Assembly: GCF_012931845.1 (NCBI RefSeq)
Contig: NZ_CP051884.1
Coordinates: 2,294,001-2,358,000, forward strand
DNA length: 64,000 bases
Direction: 5' to 3'
Source of the DNA: Cellulomonas taurus
Lineage (GTDB): Bacteria > Actinomycetota > Actinomycetes > Actinomycetales > Cellulomonadaceae
Shown: in pieces, positions 1 to 7,627 of the stretch
Position numbering within the stretch: the first letter of the stretch is position 1
How the letters are laid out: every line of letters starts with the position of its first letter
Position numbers and translations under genes: made by a program
Notes under the pieces: generated by a model
Database searches by the model: none
Seen by the model: the letters and a program-made list of their open reading frames with translations, nothing else
Told to the model about the DNA's origin: nothing

Positions 1-1240
1 GTACGTCATCTCCCAGGTGCTGACCAACACCTTCGGCTGGGCGGCCCGGGTGGCGCAGGACTGGCTGGTGCTGACCCTGACCGGGTCCGCGGCGATGGTC
101 GGCCTCACCGTCTCCCTCCAGCTGCTCCCGGTGCTGGCGCTCGGGCTGGTCGGCGGCGTGCTGGCGGACCGCTTCCCGCGTCGACGACTGCTGATGGTCA
201 CCCAGACCGTGTTCGGCCTGTCGGCGCTCGCCATCGGTGTGCTGGTGCTGACCGGCCACGTCCAGGCCTGGCACGTGCTGCTCGGCGCGTTCGTCGGTGG
301 GCTCGCGACCGCCTTCGACAACCCGGCCCGGCAGGCGTTCGTGCACGAGGTCGCCGGTCCCGCCCACCTGCGGCAGGCGATCAGCATCAACTCCGCGGTG
401 TTCCAGCTCGGCGCCCTGCTCGGCCCGGCGGTCGCCGGTGTGCTGATCAAGCTGGTCGGCCAGGGCTGGACCTTCGAGCTGAACGCCGTGGCCTGTCTGA
501 TCGCGGTCGGCCTGCTGATCGCGATGCGGCCGGCCGAGCTGACCGCCACCCCCGCCGTGCCGCGCGCCAAGGGTCAGCTGCGCGAGGGCCTGGCCTACGC
601 CCGCACCAGTCCCCGGATCATGTGGGCCACCGTCCTGCTCGGCTTCGTGTCCGTCACCGGGGTGAACATGGCCACCGTGCTCGCCGCCTGGGCGGACGGG
701 GTCTTCGACTCGGATGCCGGTGGCTACGCGCTGCTGAACTCGATGCTCGCGGTCGGCGCACTGACCGGTGCGCTGCTGGCGGGTCGCCGCAAGGGTGGTC
801 GGCTGCTGAACCTGGTGCTGCTGGCCGGCGCGATCGGCACCATCCAGCTGATCGCCGCCGCCGCGCCGTCCCGCCCGGTGTTCGTCGTCGCCCTGATCGG
901 GATGGGCCTGTGCACCATCCTCTACCTGACCAGCTCGAACACCCTGGTGCAGACCACGGTGGCCCCACACCTGCGCGGCCGGGTGATGGCGCTGTACATC
1001 CTGACCGGCCTGGGCGCGCAGGGGATCTCCGGCACCCTGATCGGCTGGGTGTGCGAGCACCTGGGTCCGCGGGTCGGCATGATCGCAGCCGGGACCGGAC
1101 CGCTGCTCGGCGCCGTCGTGGTCGGCCTGGTGCTGGCCCGTCGCTCGGACTGGGACATCCGCACCCTGCGCCCGGCCGCGGTGACCACCGGACCGGTGAA
1201 CACCGCCCCCGAGTCCCAGGACGCCCGCCTGCCGGAGTGA
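1..1240 (+). CDS. MFS exporter, 5' end outside window
   Basis: This is a major facilitator superfamily transporter of the EntS/MFS_3 drug or siderophore exporter type, an integral membrane proton-driven efflux protein. The frame is open from the first codon in the window (position 2), so the N-terminus is missing; the GTG at 17 is internal. The visible part (about 412 codons) has alternating hydrophobic helices and the conserved cytoplasmic loop GGVLADRFPRRRLL between TM2 and TM3. The stretch around FDNPARQAFVHEV is typical of MFS_3 proteins. The last 30 residues are hydrophilic. valS begins about 38 bp downstream on the same strand, so read-through is possible. The substrate cannot be told from sequence. 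Confidence 0.85.
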   Translation, partial: YVISQVLTNTFGWAARVAQDWLVLTLTGSAAMVGLTVSLQLLPVLALGLVGGVLADRFPRRRLLMVTQTVFGLSALAIGVLVLTGHVQAWHVLLGAFVGGLATAFDNPARQAFVHEVAGPAHLRQAISINSAVFQLGALLGPAVAGVLIKLVGQGWTFELNAVACLIAVGLLIAMRPAELTATPAVPRAKGQLREGLAYARTSPRIMWATVLLGFVSVTGVNMATVLAAWADGVFDSDAGGYALLNSMLAVGALTGALLAGRRKGGRLLNLVLLAGAIGTIQLIAAAAPSRPVFVVALIGMGLCTILYLTSSNTLVQTTVAPHLRGRVMALYILTGLGAQGISGTLIGWVCEHLGPRVGMIAAGTGPLLGAVVVGLVLARRSDWDIRTLRPAAVTTGPVNTAPESQDARLPE

Positions 1241-1278
1241 GGACGAACCGCCCCGGCCCGTCTGGAAAGATGAGCACC

Positions 1279-3975
1279 ATGACCGACCAGAAGATCCCCG
1301 AGTCCCGTCCCCTCACCGGTGTGCGAGCCAGCCGCGAGGTACCGGACCGGGTATCGCTGGACGGTGTCGAGGAGCGCTGGAACGGCGCCTGGACCGAGCA
1401 GGGCACCTACGCCTTCGACCGGACCGCGACCCGCGAGCAGGTCTACTCGATCGACACCCCGCCGCCGACCGTCTCCGGTTCGCTGCACGTCGGTCACGTC
1501 TTCAGCTACACCCACACCGACGTCGTGGCCCGCTACCGCCGGATGCGCGGCGCCGAGGTGTTCTACCCGATGGGCTGGGACGACAACGGCCTGCCGACCG
1601 AGCGCCGGGTGCAGAACTACTTCGGCGTGCGCTGCGACCCGTCGCTGCCCTACGACCCGGACTTCACTCCCCCGCACGTGGGTGGTGAGGGCAAGAGCGT
1701 CAAGGCCGCCGACCAGGTGCCGATCAGCCGGAAGAACTTCGTCGAGCTGTGCGAGCGGCTGACCGTCGAGGACGAGCAGCAGTTCGAGGCGCTGTGGCGC
1801 CGGCTGGGCCTGTCGGTGGACTGGACCCGCACGTACCAGACCATCTCCGGTGAGGCCCGCGCCGTCGCCCAGCAGGCGTTCCTGCGCAACCTCGCCCGCG
1901 GTGAGGCGTACCAGGCCGAGGCCCCCGGACTCTGGGACGTCACGTTCCAGACCGCCGTCGCCCAGGCCGAGCTGGAGGCCCGCGACTACCCGGGTGCGTT
2001 CCACAAGGTGAACTTCCATCGTGCCGACGGTGCCGAGGGAATCGTGCAGATCGAGACCACCCGTCCCGAGCTGCTGCCCGCCTGCGTCGCCCTGATCGCC
2101 CACCCGGACGACGAGCGCTACCAGCACCTGTTCGGGACCACCGTCGCCTCCCCGCTGTTCGGCGTCGAGGTGCCGGTGCTGGCCCACCGGGCCGCCGAGC
2201 CGGACAAGGGCGCGGGCATCGCGATGTGCTGCACCTTCGGCGATCTGACCGATGTGCAGTGGTGGCGCGAGCTGAACCTGCCCACCCGCTCGGTGATCGG
2301 CCGCGACGGCCGCCTGCTGCGCGAGGTGCCGGAGTGGATCACCGACGAGGCGGGCCGTGCGCTGTACGCCGAGCTGGCCGGGAAGACCACCTTCTCCGCC
2401 CGCGAGCTGGTCGTGACTGGGCTGCGCGAGTCCGGCGACCTGGACGGCGAGCCGCAGACCACCCAGCGCAAGGCGAACTTCTTCGAGAAGGGCGACAAGC
2501 CGCTGGAGATCGTCACCAGCCGGCAGTGGTACATCCGCAACGGTGGCCGCGACGCCGATCTGCGCGAGGAGCTCCTCGCCCGGGGCGGCGAGCTGGGCTT
2601 CCACCCGGACTTCATGCGGGTGCGCTACCAGAACTGGGTCGGCGGCCTGAACGGTGACTGGCTGATCTCCCGCCAGCGGTTCTTCGGCGTGCCGTTCCCG
2701 GTCTGGTACCCGGTGACCGCCGAGGGCGAGACCGATCACACCCGCCCGATCCTGCCGTCCGAGGACCAGCTGCCGATCGACCCGTCCTCCGACGTGCCGG
2801 ACGGCTACACGGCCGACCAGCGCGGCGTGCCGGGTGGCTTCGTCGCCGACCCCGACATCATGGACACCTGGGCCACCAGCTCGCTCACCCCGCAGATCGC
2901 CGGTGGCTGGCGTTCCGACCCCGACCTGTTCTCCCGGGTGTTCCCGATGGACCTGCGTCCCCAGGGCCAGGACATCATCCGCACCTGGCTGTTCAGCACG
3001 GTGGTCCGCTCGCACCTGGAGTTCGGCACCCTGCCGTGGAAGGACGCCGCGATCAGCGGCTGGATCCTGGACCCGGACCGCAAGAAGATGTCCAAGTCCA
3101 AGGGCAATGTCGTCACCCCGATGGGCCTGCTCGAGGAGCACGGCTCGGACGCGGTCCGTTACTGGGCCGCCTCGGCCCGACTGGGCACCGACGCCGCCTT
3201 CGAGGTCGGCCAGATGAAGATCGGCCGCCGCCTGGCGATCAAGGTGCTCAACGCGTCGAAGTTCGCGCTGTCCTTCGGCGGCGCCGAGCAGGGGGCGGAC
3301 GCCCTCGACCCGGCCCTGGTCACCGAGACCCTGGACCGGGCGATGCTCGCCGGGCTCGCCGACGTGGTCGACAAGGCCACCGCGGCACTGGAGTCCTACG
3401 ACCACACCCGGGCGCTGGAGCTCACCGAGACGTTCTTCTGGACGTTCTGCGACGACTACCTGGAGCTGGTCAAGGACCGTGCCTACGGCGCCGGTGCCGA
3501 GTCGTCCGAGGTGACCGCCGAGACCGCCTCCGCGCGGGCGGCCCTGGGCCTGGCGCTGGACGTGCTGCTGCGGCTGTTCGCCCCGGTGCTGCCGTTCGCC
3601 ACCGAGGAGGTCTGGTCCTGGTGGCGCGAGGGCACGGTGCACCGCGCACCCTGGCCGACCTCCGAGGGCCTGCGCACCGCCGCCGGTGACGCCGACCCGG
3701 CCGTGGTCGCCGCCGCCGGTGCCGGACTGGCGGCCCTGCGCAAGGTGAAGTCCGAGGCCAAGCTGTCCATGCGCGCCGAGATCACCTCCGCCACCCTGGA
3801 GGTGCCGACCGCCCTGCTCCCCGGCGTCACCGTCGCCCTCGGCGACATCCGCGCCGCCGGCCGCGCCACCGGCACCCTGGACCTGGTGGAGGTCGCCGAC
3901 ACGGCGGATGCCACCGTGGTCGCGAAGGACGCCGAGCTGCTGCCGCCGGAGCCGAAGCAGAAGCCGACCGCCTGA
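1279..3975 (+). CDS. valS: Valyl-tRNA synthetase
   Basis: Class I aminoacyl-tRNA synthetase that charges tRNA-Val in the cytosol and edits mischarged threonine. The 898-residue product carries the HIGH-type signature HVGH (residues 70-73) after PPPTVSGSL, and KMSKS at 603-607. The C-terminal anticodon-binding domain is followed by a short tail. The frame is open far upstream, but ATG 1279 is chosen because GGAAAG (1264-1269) sits 9 nt before it; the in-frame ATG at 1270 would be too close to that site. The 38-bp gap to the upstream MFS gene leaves no room for a T-box. The last 19 bases of the gene, including the stop codon, recur exactly at the end of the next gene (see the repeat entries). 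Confidence 0.97.
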   Translation: MTDQKIPESRPLTGVRASREVPDRVSLDGVEERWNGAWTEQGTYAFDRTATREQVYSIDTPPPTVSGSLHVGHVFSYTHTDVVARYRRMRGAEVFYPMGWDDNGLPTERRVQNYFGVRCDPSLPYDPDFTPPHVGGEGKSVKAADQVPISRKNFVELCERLTVEDEQQFEALWRRLGLSVDWTRTYQTISGEARAVAQQAFLRNLARGEAYQAEAPGLWDVTFQTAVAQAELEARDYPGAFHKVNFHRADGAEGIVQIETTRPELLPACVALIAHPDDERYQHLFGTTVASPLFGVEVPVLAHRAAEPDKGAGIAMCCTFGDLTDVQWWRELNLPTRSVIGRDGRLLREVPEWITDEAGRALYAELAGKTTFSARELVVTGLRESGDLDGEPQTTQRKANFFEKGDKPLEIVTSRQWYIRNGGRDADLREELLARGGELGFHPDFMRVRYQNWVGGLNGDWLISRQRFFGVPFPVWYPVTAEGETDHTRPILPSEDQLPIDPSSDVPDGYTADQRGVPGGFVADPDIMDTWATSSLTPQIAGGWRSDPDLFSRVFPMDLRPQGQDIIRTWLFSTVVRSHLEFGTLPWKDAAISGWILDPDRKKMSKSKGNVVTPMGLLEEHGSDAVRYWAASARLGTDAAFEVGQMKIGRRLAIKVLNASKFALSFGGAEQGADALDPALVTETLDRAMLAGLADVVDKATAALESYDHTRALELTETFFWTFCDDYLELVKDRAYGAGAESSEVTAETASARAALGLALDVLLRLFAPVLPFATEEVWSWWREGTVHRAPWPTSEGLRTAAGDADPAVVAAAGAGLAALRKVKSEAKLSMRAEITSATLEVPTALLPGVTVALGDIRAAGRATGTLDLVEVADTADATVVAKDAELLPPEPKQKPTA
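3957..3975 (+). repeat. 19-bp direct repeat, left copy (valS 3' end)
   Basis: gcagaagccgaccgcctga, the last codons and stop of valS, is repeated exactly at 5020-5038, where it forms the last codons and stop of the DUF3800 gene. The repeat spacing is 1,063 bp. It looks like an attL-type or target-duplication boundary of a small inserted segment. Confidence 0.85.
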
Positions 3976-3994
3976 CCGCTGGTTCACAGATGCA

Positions 3995-4014
3995 CCCACC
4001 TAGGCCTATGTGGG
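3995..4014. promoter_or_regulatory. 20-bp imperfect palindrome, possible operator
   Basis: CCCACCTAGG/CCTATGTGGG is a 10+10 palindrome with one mismatched pair. It lies just after the valS stop and about 110 bp before the DUF3800 start, inside the segment bounded by the direct repeats. It has no loop, which suits a protein-binding site better than a terminator. No regulator gene is adjacent. Confidence 0.35.
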
Positions 4015-4065
4015 TATGCTGACCTCGGTTGCACGAGCTGAAACAGGCTCGAGAGCGCCGACTCG

Positions 4066-4093
4066 AGAAGCCCACACTTCGGTGTGGGCTTCT
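4066..4093 (+). terminator. 12-bp hairpin with TTCG tetraloop
   Basis: agaagcccacac-ttcg-gtgtgggcttct is a perfect 12-bp stem closed by a stable UUCG tetraloop, with no T tract after it. It would act as an intrinsic terminator-like element after valS, inside the inserted segment and 30 bp before the DUF3800 start. It could equally sit in the 5' leader of the DUF3800 transcript. Confidence 0.6.
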
Positions 4094-4123
4094 GCGTTGC
4101 CGCGACGCTTCATACTGAGGTGC

Positions 4124-5038
4124 ATGCAACTCGCGTACATCGACGAGGTCGGAGAGACCGGCGCGTTCGTCGGCCACGATGATCGTCGGTACAACACGAG
4201 TGCCGCTTTCGGATACGCAGGCTTCGTCATCCCGGCAGAATCCGCGCGCAGGTTCGGCGCGATCTTCCAACGGGAGAAGCGCACGCTCTTCCGGCGCGAG
4301 ATCGAGGCCGCCGAGCATCCGGGTCGGTGGGAGCGCAAGGGGGCTGAGGTGTTCCGACCCCAGACCTGGGAGCGCTACCCGGAGCAGATTCGGGTGTTCA
4401 ACGGACTGGCCCGGCGCCTGCGCGACCTGGATGGCCGCCTGTTCTACTACGCCGACGAGAAGCCGCTCGGCACCCCACGTCAGACCGCCCTCGATCCCCC
4501 GGCTCGCGAGACGGCGGCGATGCGCGAGACGCTGAACCGGTTGGCCCGCAACGCCGATGGACAACACAAGAACCTGATGGTCCTGATCGATCAGATCAAC
4601 GAGCGCACCCGCTCGGAACGGCTGCCGGTGATGTACAGCCACATCCTCGGCCGGGCCGAGGACCACCCTGAGATGCGCCGGATCATCGAGCCACCGATGC
4701 ACGTCGACAGCGTGCTCAGCGCGAACATCCAGTTCGCCGACTGGGTAGCAGCCTGCGTGTCCCGCGCCATCGACTACCAGCTGGTCGTCGACTCACGCCA
4801 GCGCTGGGTCGTCGACCCGCGGGCGTTCCCGACGATGCACTCCGCCTTCACGCATGAGTCGAAGCTGCACCTGTGGCAGCGCGCCGTGGCCGACCTCAAC
4901 AACAGCGACATCTTCGACCGCGCCCGTCGCGTGCACCCGTCGGCCCGCGGGCATCTGGTCGGCGCGGGCATCGACCCCGCGGTGGCTCGGCGGATCAAGG
5001 CAGCAGCCGAGCGGGCCAGGCAGAAGCCGACCGCCTGA
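4124..5038 (+). CDS. DUF3800 domain protein (RNase H-like fold)
   Basis: A 304-residue DUF3800-family protein. The N-terminal YIDEVGETGAF (residues 5-15) matches the family's YIDESG-type acidic motif, and later acidic motifs FYYADEKP and LMVLIDQINE fit the RNase H-like core predicted for the family; the biochemical activity is unknown. ATG 4124 is chosen because homology begins there and GAGG precedes it; the frame is open to 4010 but that stretch includes the hairpin. The gene is visibly less G+C-rich than its neighbours. It stands alone between valS and the old valS terminator, and its last six codons plus stop duplicate the valS end, so its native C-terminus may have been replaced by target sequence. 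Members of this family often sit in mobile or defence-associated contexts; a defence role here is only inferred. Confidence 0.8.
   Translation: MQLAYIDEVGETGAFVGHDDRRYNTSAAFGYAGFVIPAESARRFGAIFQREKRTLFRREIEAAEHPGRWERKGAEVFRPQTWERYPEQIRVFNGLARRLRDLDGRLFYYADEKPLGTPRQTALDPPARETAAMRETLNRLARNADGQHKNLMVLIDQINERTRSERLPVMYSHILGRAEDHPEMRRIIEPPMHVDSVLSANIQFADWVAACVSRAIDYQLVVDSRQRWVVDPRAFPTMHSAFTHESKLHLWQRAVADLNNSDIFDRARRVHPSARGHLVGAGIDPAVARRIKAAAERARQKPTA
5020..5038 (+). repeat. 19-bp direct repeat, right copy (DUF3800 3' end)
   Basis: Exact second copy of the 19 bases that end valS (3957-3975), again in frame and ending in the stop codon. The sequence after it leads straight into the strong terminator at 5055-5094, which probably once followed valS directly. 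Confidence 0.85.
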
Positions 5039-5054
5039 GTCGCAGCACTGGCCG

Positions 5055-5094
5055 GACGGGCCCGTCACCCTCATCGTGGGGTGGCGGGCCCGTC
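5055..5094 (+). terminator. Strong hairpin terminator, probably the original valS terminator
   Basis: gacgggcccgtcacc pairs with ggtggcgggcccgtc over 15 positions (one G-T wobble) with a 10-nt loop. It lies 17 bp after the DUF3800 stop and before the ABC transporter promoter region. There is no long T tract, as is common in high-G+C actinobacteria. Confidence 0.75.
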
Positions 5095-5179
5095 GTCGTT
5101 CGGCAGCTCATCCCGGTTTATGCATATCTATCGTCACACCTGTATGGTTTTCCAGTTCCTGACGCTCTGAGGAGATCCC

Positions 5180-5998
5180 ATGCGCACCCGCACCGCCCTG
5201 CTGCCCCTCGCCGCCAGCGCGGCCCTGCTGCTCGCCGCCTGTTCCAGCGGTGACGACACCGCCGCCGGTGACGCCACCGGTGGGGTCGAGCTGGTGAACT
5301 CCGGGCAGCTGACCATGTGCACCAACCCGCCGTTCGAGCCGTTCGAGTACGAGGACGGTGGCGAGATCACCGGCCTCGATCCGGCCATCGTGGGCGAGGT
5401 CGCCAAGGACCTCGGCGTCGAGCTGAACGTGAAGTCGACCCCGTTCGAGGGCCTGCAGTCCGGCGCGGACCTGGAGACCGGCAACTGCGACATCGTGGCC
5501 TCGGGCATCTCGATCACGCCGGAGCGCCAGGAGAAGTTCGACTTCTCCGACCCGTACTTCGACGCCGACCTGGGCCTGCTGGTCGCCGAGGGCTCGGACA
5601 TCGACTCCGAGGAGGCGCTGGAGGGCAAGAAGATCGCCGTGCAGCAGGCCACCACCGGTGACGACTGGGTGCAGGAGAAGGGCCTGAACGCGGTCCAGTT
5701 CGAGGACCTCGGCCTGCAGATCCAGGCGCTGAAGACCGGCCAGGTCGACGCGGTGGTGAACGACATCGCGGTGCTGGGCCCGTACATCGCGGACGGCTTC
5801 GAGGTGACGGCGACCTTCACCACCGGCGACCAGTACGGCTTCGGCGTGAAGAAGGGCAACACCGCCCTGCTGGACCAGGTGAACGCGACCCTGGAGCGCA
5901 TCCACTCCGACGGCACCTACGACGAGCTGTACACCGAGTTCATCGGCACCGCCCCGGCCGACGCGTCGACCGCCGAGCCGAGCCCCTCGGACAGCTGA
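5180..5998 (+). CDS. Amino-acid ABC transporter, lipoprotein substrate-binding protein
   Basis: Extracellular solute-binding protein family 3, which captures a polar or charged amino acid for the permease and ATPase encoded next. The 272-residue product starts with a lipoprotein signal; the lipobox LLAAC places the lipidated cysteine at residue 21. The ligand-binding fold shows typical motifs: [36 protein letters not shown] and the hinge segment KTGQVDAVV. The C-terminus is Ser/Pro/Glu-rich. GAGGAG at 5169-5174 precedes the ATG. A notably A+T-rich patch (about 5110-5155) upstream probably contains the promoter. The amino acid transported cannot be decided. Confidence 0.9.
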   Translation: MRTRTALLPLAASAALLLAACSSGDDTAAGDATGGVELVNSGQLTMCTNPPFEPFEYEDGGEITGLDPAIVGEVAKDLGVELNVKSTPFEGLQSGADLETGNCDIVASGISITPERQEKFDFSDPYFDADLGLLVAEGSDIDSEEALEGKKIAVQQATTGDDWVQEKGLNAVQFEDLGLQIQALKTGQVDAVVNDIAVLGPYIADGFEVTATFTTGDQYGFGVKKGNTALLDQVNATLERIHSDGTYDELYTEFIGTAPADASTAEPSPSDS

Positions 5999-6000
5999 GC

Positions 6001-6825
6001 ATGACCACCACCGACTCCCTGCCCGACCTCGGCGCCCGCGGCACCAGTCCGCGGCGTCGGGCCCGGCGCGCACGGATCGCGCAGTACGCGGTGCTGGCGG
6101 TGGCCGTCGTCGCCCTGGCACTGGTGATCGACTGGTCGCGGGTCGGGCAGAACTTCTTCAACCGGGACGCGGTCGAGCAGATCGCCCCGCTCATCCCGCG
6201 CGCGTTCCTGAACACGGTGATCTACACCCTGTGCGGCTTCGCGGTCGGGCTCACCCTGGGCACGTTGCTGGCGTTGATGAAGCTGTCGTCGGTGCGGCTG
6301 TACCGCTGGATTGCCACGGTCTACATCGAGTTCTTCCGCGGCATCCCGGCGCTGCTGGTGGTGATCTCCTTCGGGTACGCGGTGCCGATCGCCTTCGGTG
6401 TGTCCATCGGCTCGGTGACCACCAAGGCGGCGCTGGCCCTCGGCATGGTGTCGGCCGCGTACATCGCGGAGACCCTGCGGGCCGGGTTGCAGGCGGTGCC
6501 GAAGGGGCAGGTCGAGGCGGCGCGGTCGCTCGGCATGTCGCACGGACGCACCCTGGTCCAGGTGGTCATCCCGCAGGCGTTCAAGATCGTGCTGCCCCCG
6601 ATGACCAACGAGTTCATCCTGCTGACCAAGGACACCTCACTCGTGTTCCTGCTCGGTCTGACGGCCAGCCAGTACGACCTGACCAAGATCGGCCGCGACG
6701 CGCTGAACAACGCCACCGGTGGCCTGACGCCGCTGTTCCTGATCGGCGCCTGCTACCTGCTGATCACCCTGCCGCTGGGCCAGCTCGCCCGGTACCTGGA
6801 GCGTCGAGGCGTGAGGAGCCGCTGA
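6001..6825 (+). CDS. Amino-acid ABC transporter permease (HisM/GlnP type)
   Basis: Integral membrane permease of the polar amino-acid uptake family. After a hydrophilic Arg-rich N-terminal extension (about 35 residues), the 274-residue protein has around five or six membrane helices. It carries the family signature [18 protein letters not shown] and the EAA loop ([20 protein letters not shown]), which contacts the ATPase. The ATG lies 2 bp after the stop of the binding-protein gene, and its own stop overlaps the start of the ATPase gene, so the three genes form one translationally coupled operon. Confidence 0.92.
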   Translation: MTTTDSLPDLGARGTSPRRRARRARIAQYAVLAVAVVALALVIDWSRVGQNFFNRDAVEQIAPLIPRAFLNTVIYTLCGFAVGLTLGTLLALMKLSSVRLYRWIATVYIEFFRGIPALLVVISFGYAVPIAFGVSIGSVTTKAALALGMVSAAYIAETLRAGLQAVPKGQVEAARSLGMSHGRTLVQVVIPQAFKIVLPPMTNEFILLTKDTSLVFLLGLTASQYDLTKIGRDALNNATGGLTPLFLIGACYLLITLPLGQLARYLERRGVRSR

Positions 6826-7577
6826 TGTCCGTCGTCCGGATCAAGGATCTGCACAAGTCGTTCGGCGACCGCGAGGTGCTCACCGGCATCGACCTGGAGG
6901 TGGCCCAGGGCGAGGTGGTCTGCGTGGTCGGGCCCTCCGGCTCCGGCAAGTCGACCCTGCTGCGCTGCGTGAACCTGCTGGAACAGCCCACCGCCGGCCG
7001 GATCGACGTCCTGGGCGTGGACGTCACCGACCCGGACGTGGACATCGACCGGGTGCGCACCCACGTCGGCATGGTCTTCCAGCAGTTCAACCTGTTCGCG
7101 CACCGCACCGTGCTGGACAACTGCACGATGGCCCAGCGCCAGGTGCTCAAGCGGTCGAAGGACGAGGCGGAGCGGATCGCCCGGGAGAACCTGGCCCGGG
7201 TGGGTCTGGCCGACCGGGCCGAGGCGATGCCCGCCCAGCTGTCGGGCGGCCAGCAGCAGCGGGTGGCCATCGCCCGGGCGCTGTCGATGGACCCGCAGCT
7301 GATGCTCTTCGACGAGCCGACCTCCGCGCTGGACCCGGAGCTGGTCGGCGACGTGCTGGCGGTGATGCGCGATCTGGCCGACGCCGGGATGACCATGATC
7401 GTGGTCACCCACGAGATGGCCTTCGCCCGCGACGTCGGCGACCGGGTGGTGTTCATGGACGGTGGCGTCGTGGTCGAGGAGGGTCCGGCGGACCAGGTGA
7501 TCGGTGCGCCGCGCGAGGCCCGCACCCAGGCCTTCCTGCAGCGGGTCCTGGACCCGACCCACGCCGCGGGTCGGTGA
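6825..7577 (+). CDS. Amino-acid ABC transporter ATP-binding protein (GlnQ type)
   Basis: Cytoplasmic ATPase that powers the adjacent uptake system. The 250-residue protein has Walker A GPSGSGKS (36-43), signature LSGGQ (139-143), Walker B LMLFDEP (159-165) and the switch histidine in VVTHEMAFA. The ATG at 6825 overlaps the permease stop (TGATG), which decides the start although the frame is open far upstream. It is followed 50 bp later by the acyl-CoA synthetase gene, whose function is unrelated. Confidence 0.95.
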   Translation: MSVVRIKDLHKSFGDREVLTGIDLEVAQGEVVCVVGPSGSGKSTLLRCVNLLEQPTAGRIDVLGVDVTDPDVDIDRVRTHVGMVFQQFNLFAHRTVLDNCTMAQRQVLKRSKDEAERIARENLARVGLADRAEAMPAQLSGGQQQRVAIARALSMDPQLMLFDEPTSALDPELVGDVLAVMRDLADAGMTMIVVTHEMAFARDVGDRVVFMDGGVVVEEGPADQVIGAPREARTQAFLQRVLDPTHAAGR

Positions 7578-7627
7578 CGGCCGATAGCATCGGTGGCCGA
7601 CCTTTCGACCTGCGATCTGGAGCACCG

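Noticed and set aside
1241..1278. Possible T-box riboswitch before valS
   Set aside because: Only 38 bp separate the MFS stop from the start and no T-box core sequence is visible.
922..3999. A 1,025-codon open frame on the minus strand opposite valS
   Set aside because: It is the shadow of valS in a high-G+C region: composition is low-complexity Gly/Arg/His/Gln-rich, no family motif, and valS on the other strand is unambiguous. Similar long shadows lie opposite tig, clpX, malQ, pepN and the M13 peptidase.
3957..5038. Insertion sequence or integron cassette
   Set aside because: No transposase, integrase or terminal inverted repeats are present between the direct repeats, so only a passive cassette is claimed.
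5100..5179. Exact -35/-10 promoter for the amino-acid transporter operon
   Set aside because: The stretch is A+T-rich and surely holds a promoter, but several hexamer pairs are equally possible, so no precise site is claimed.
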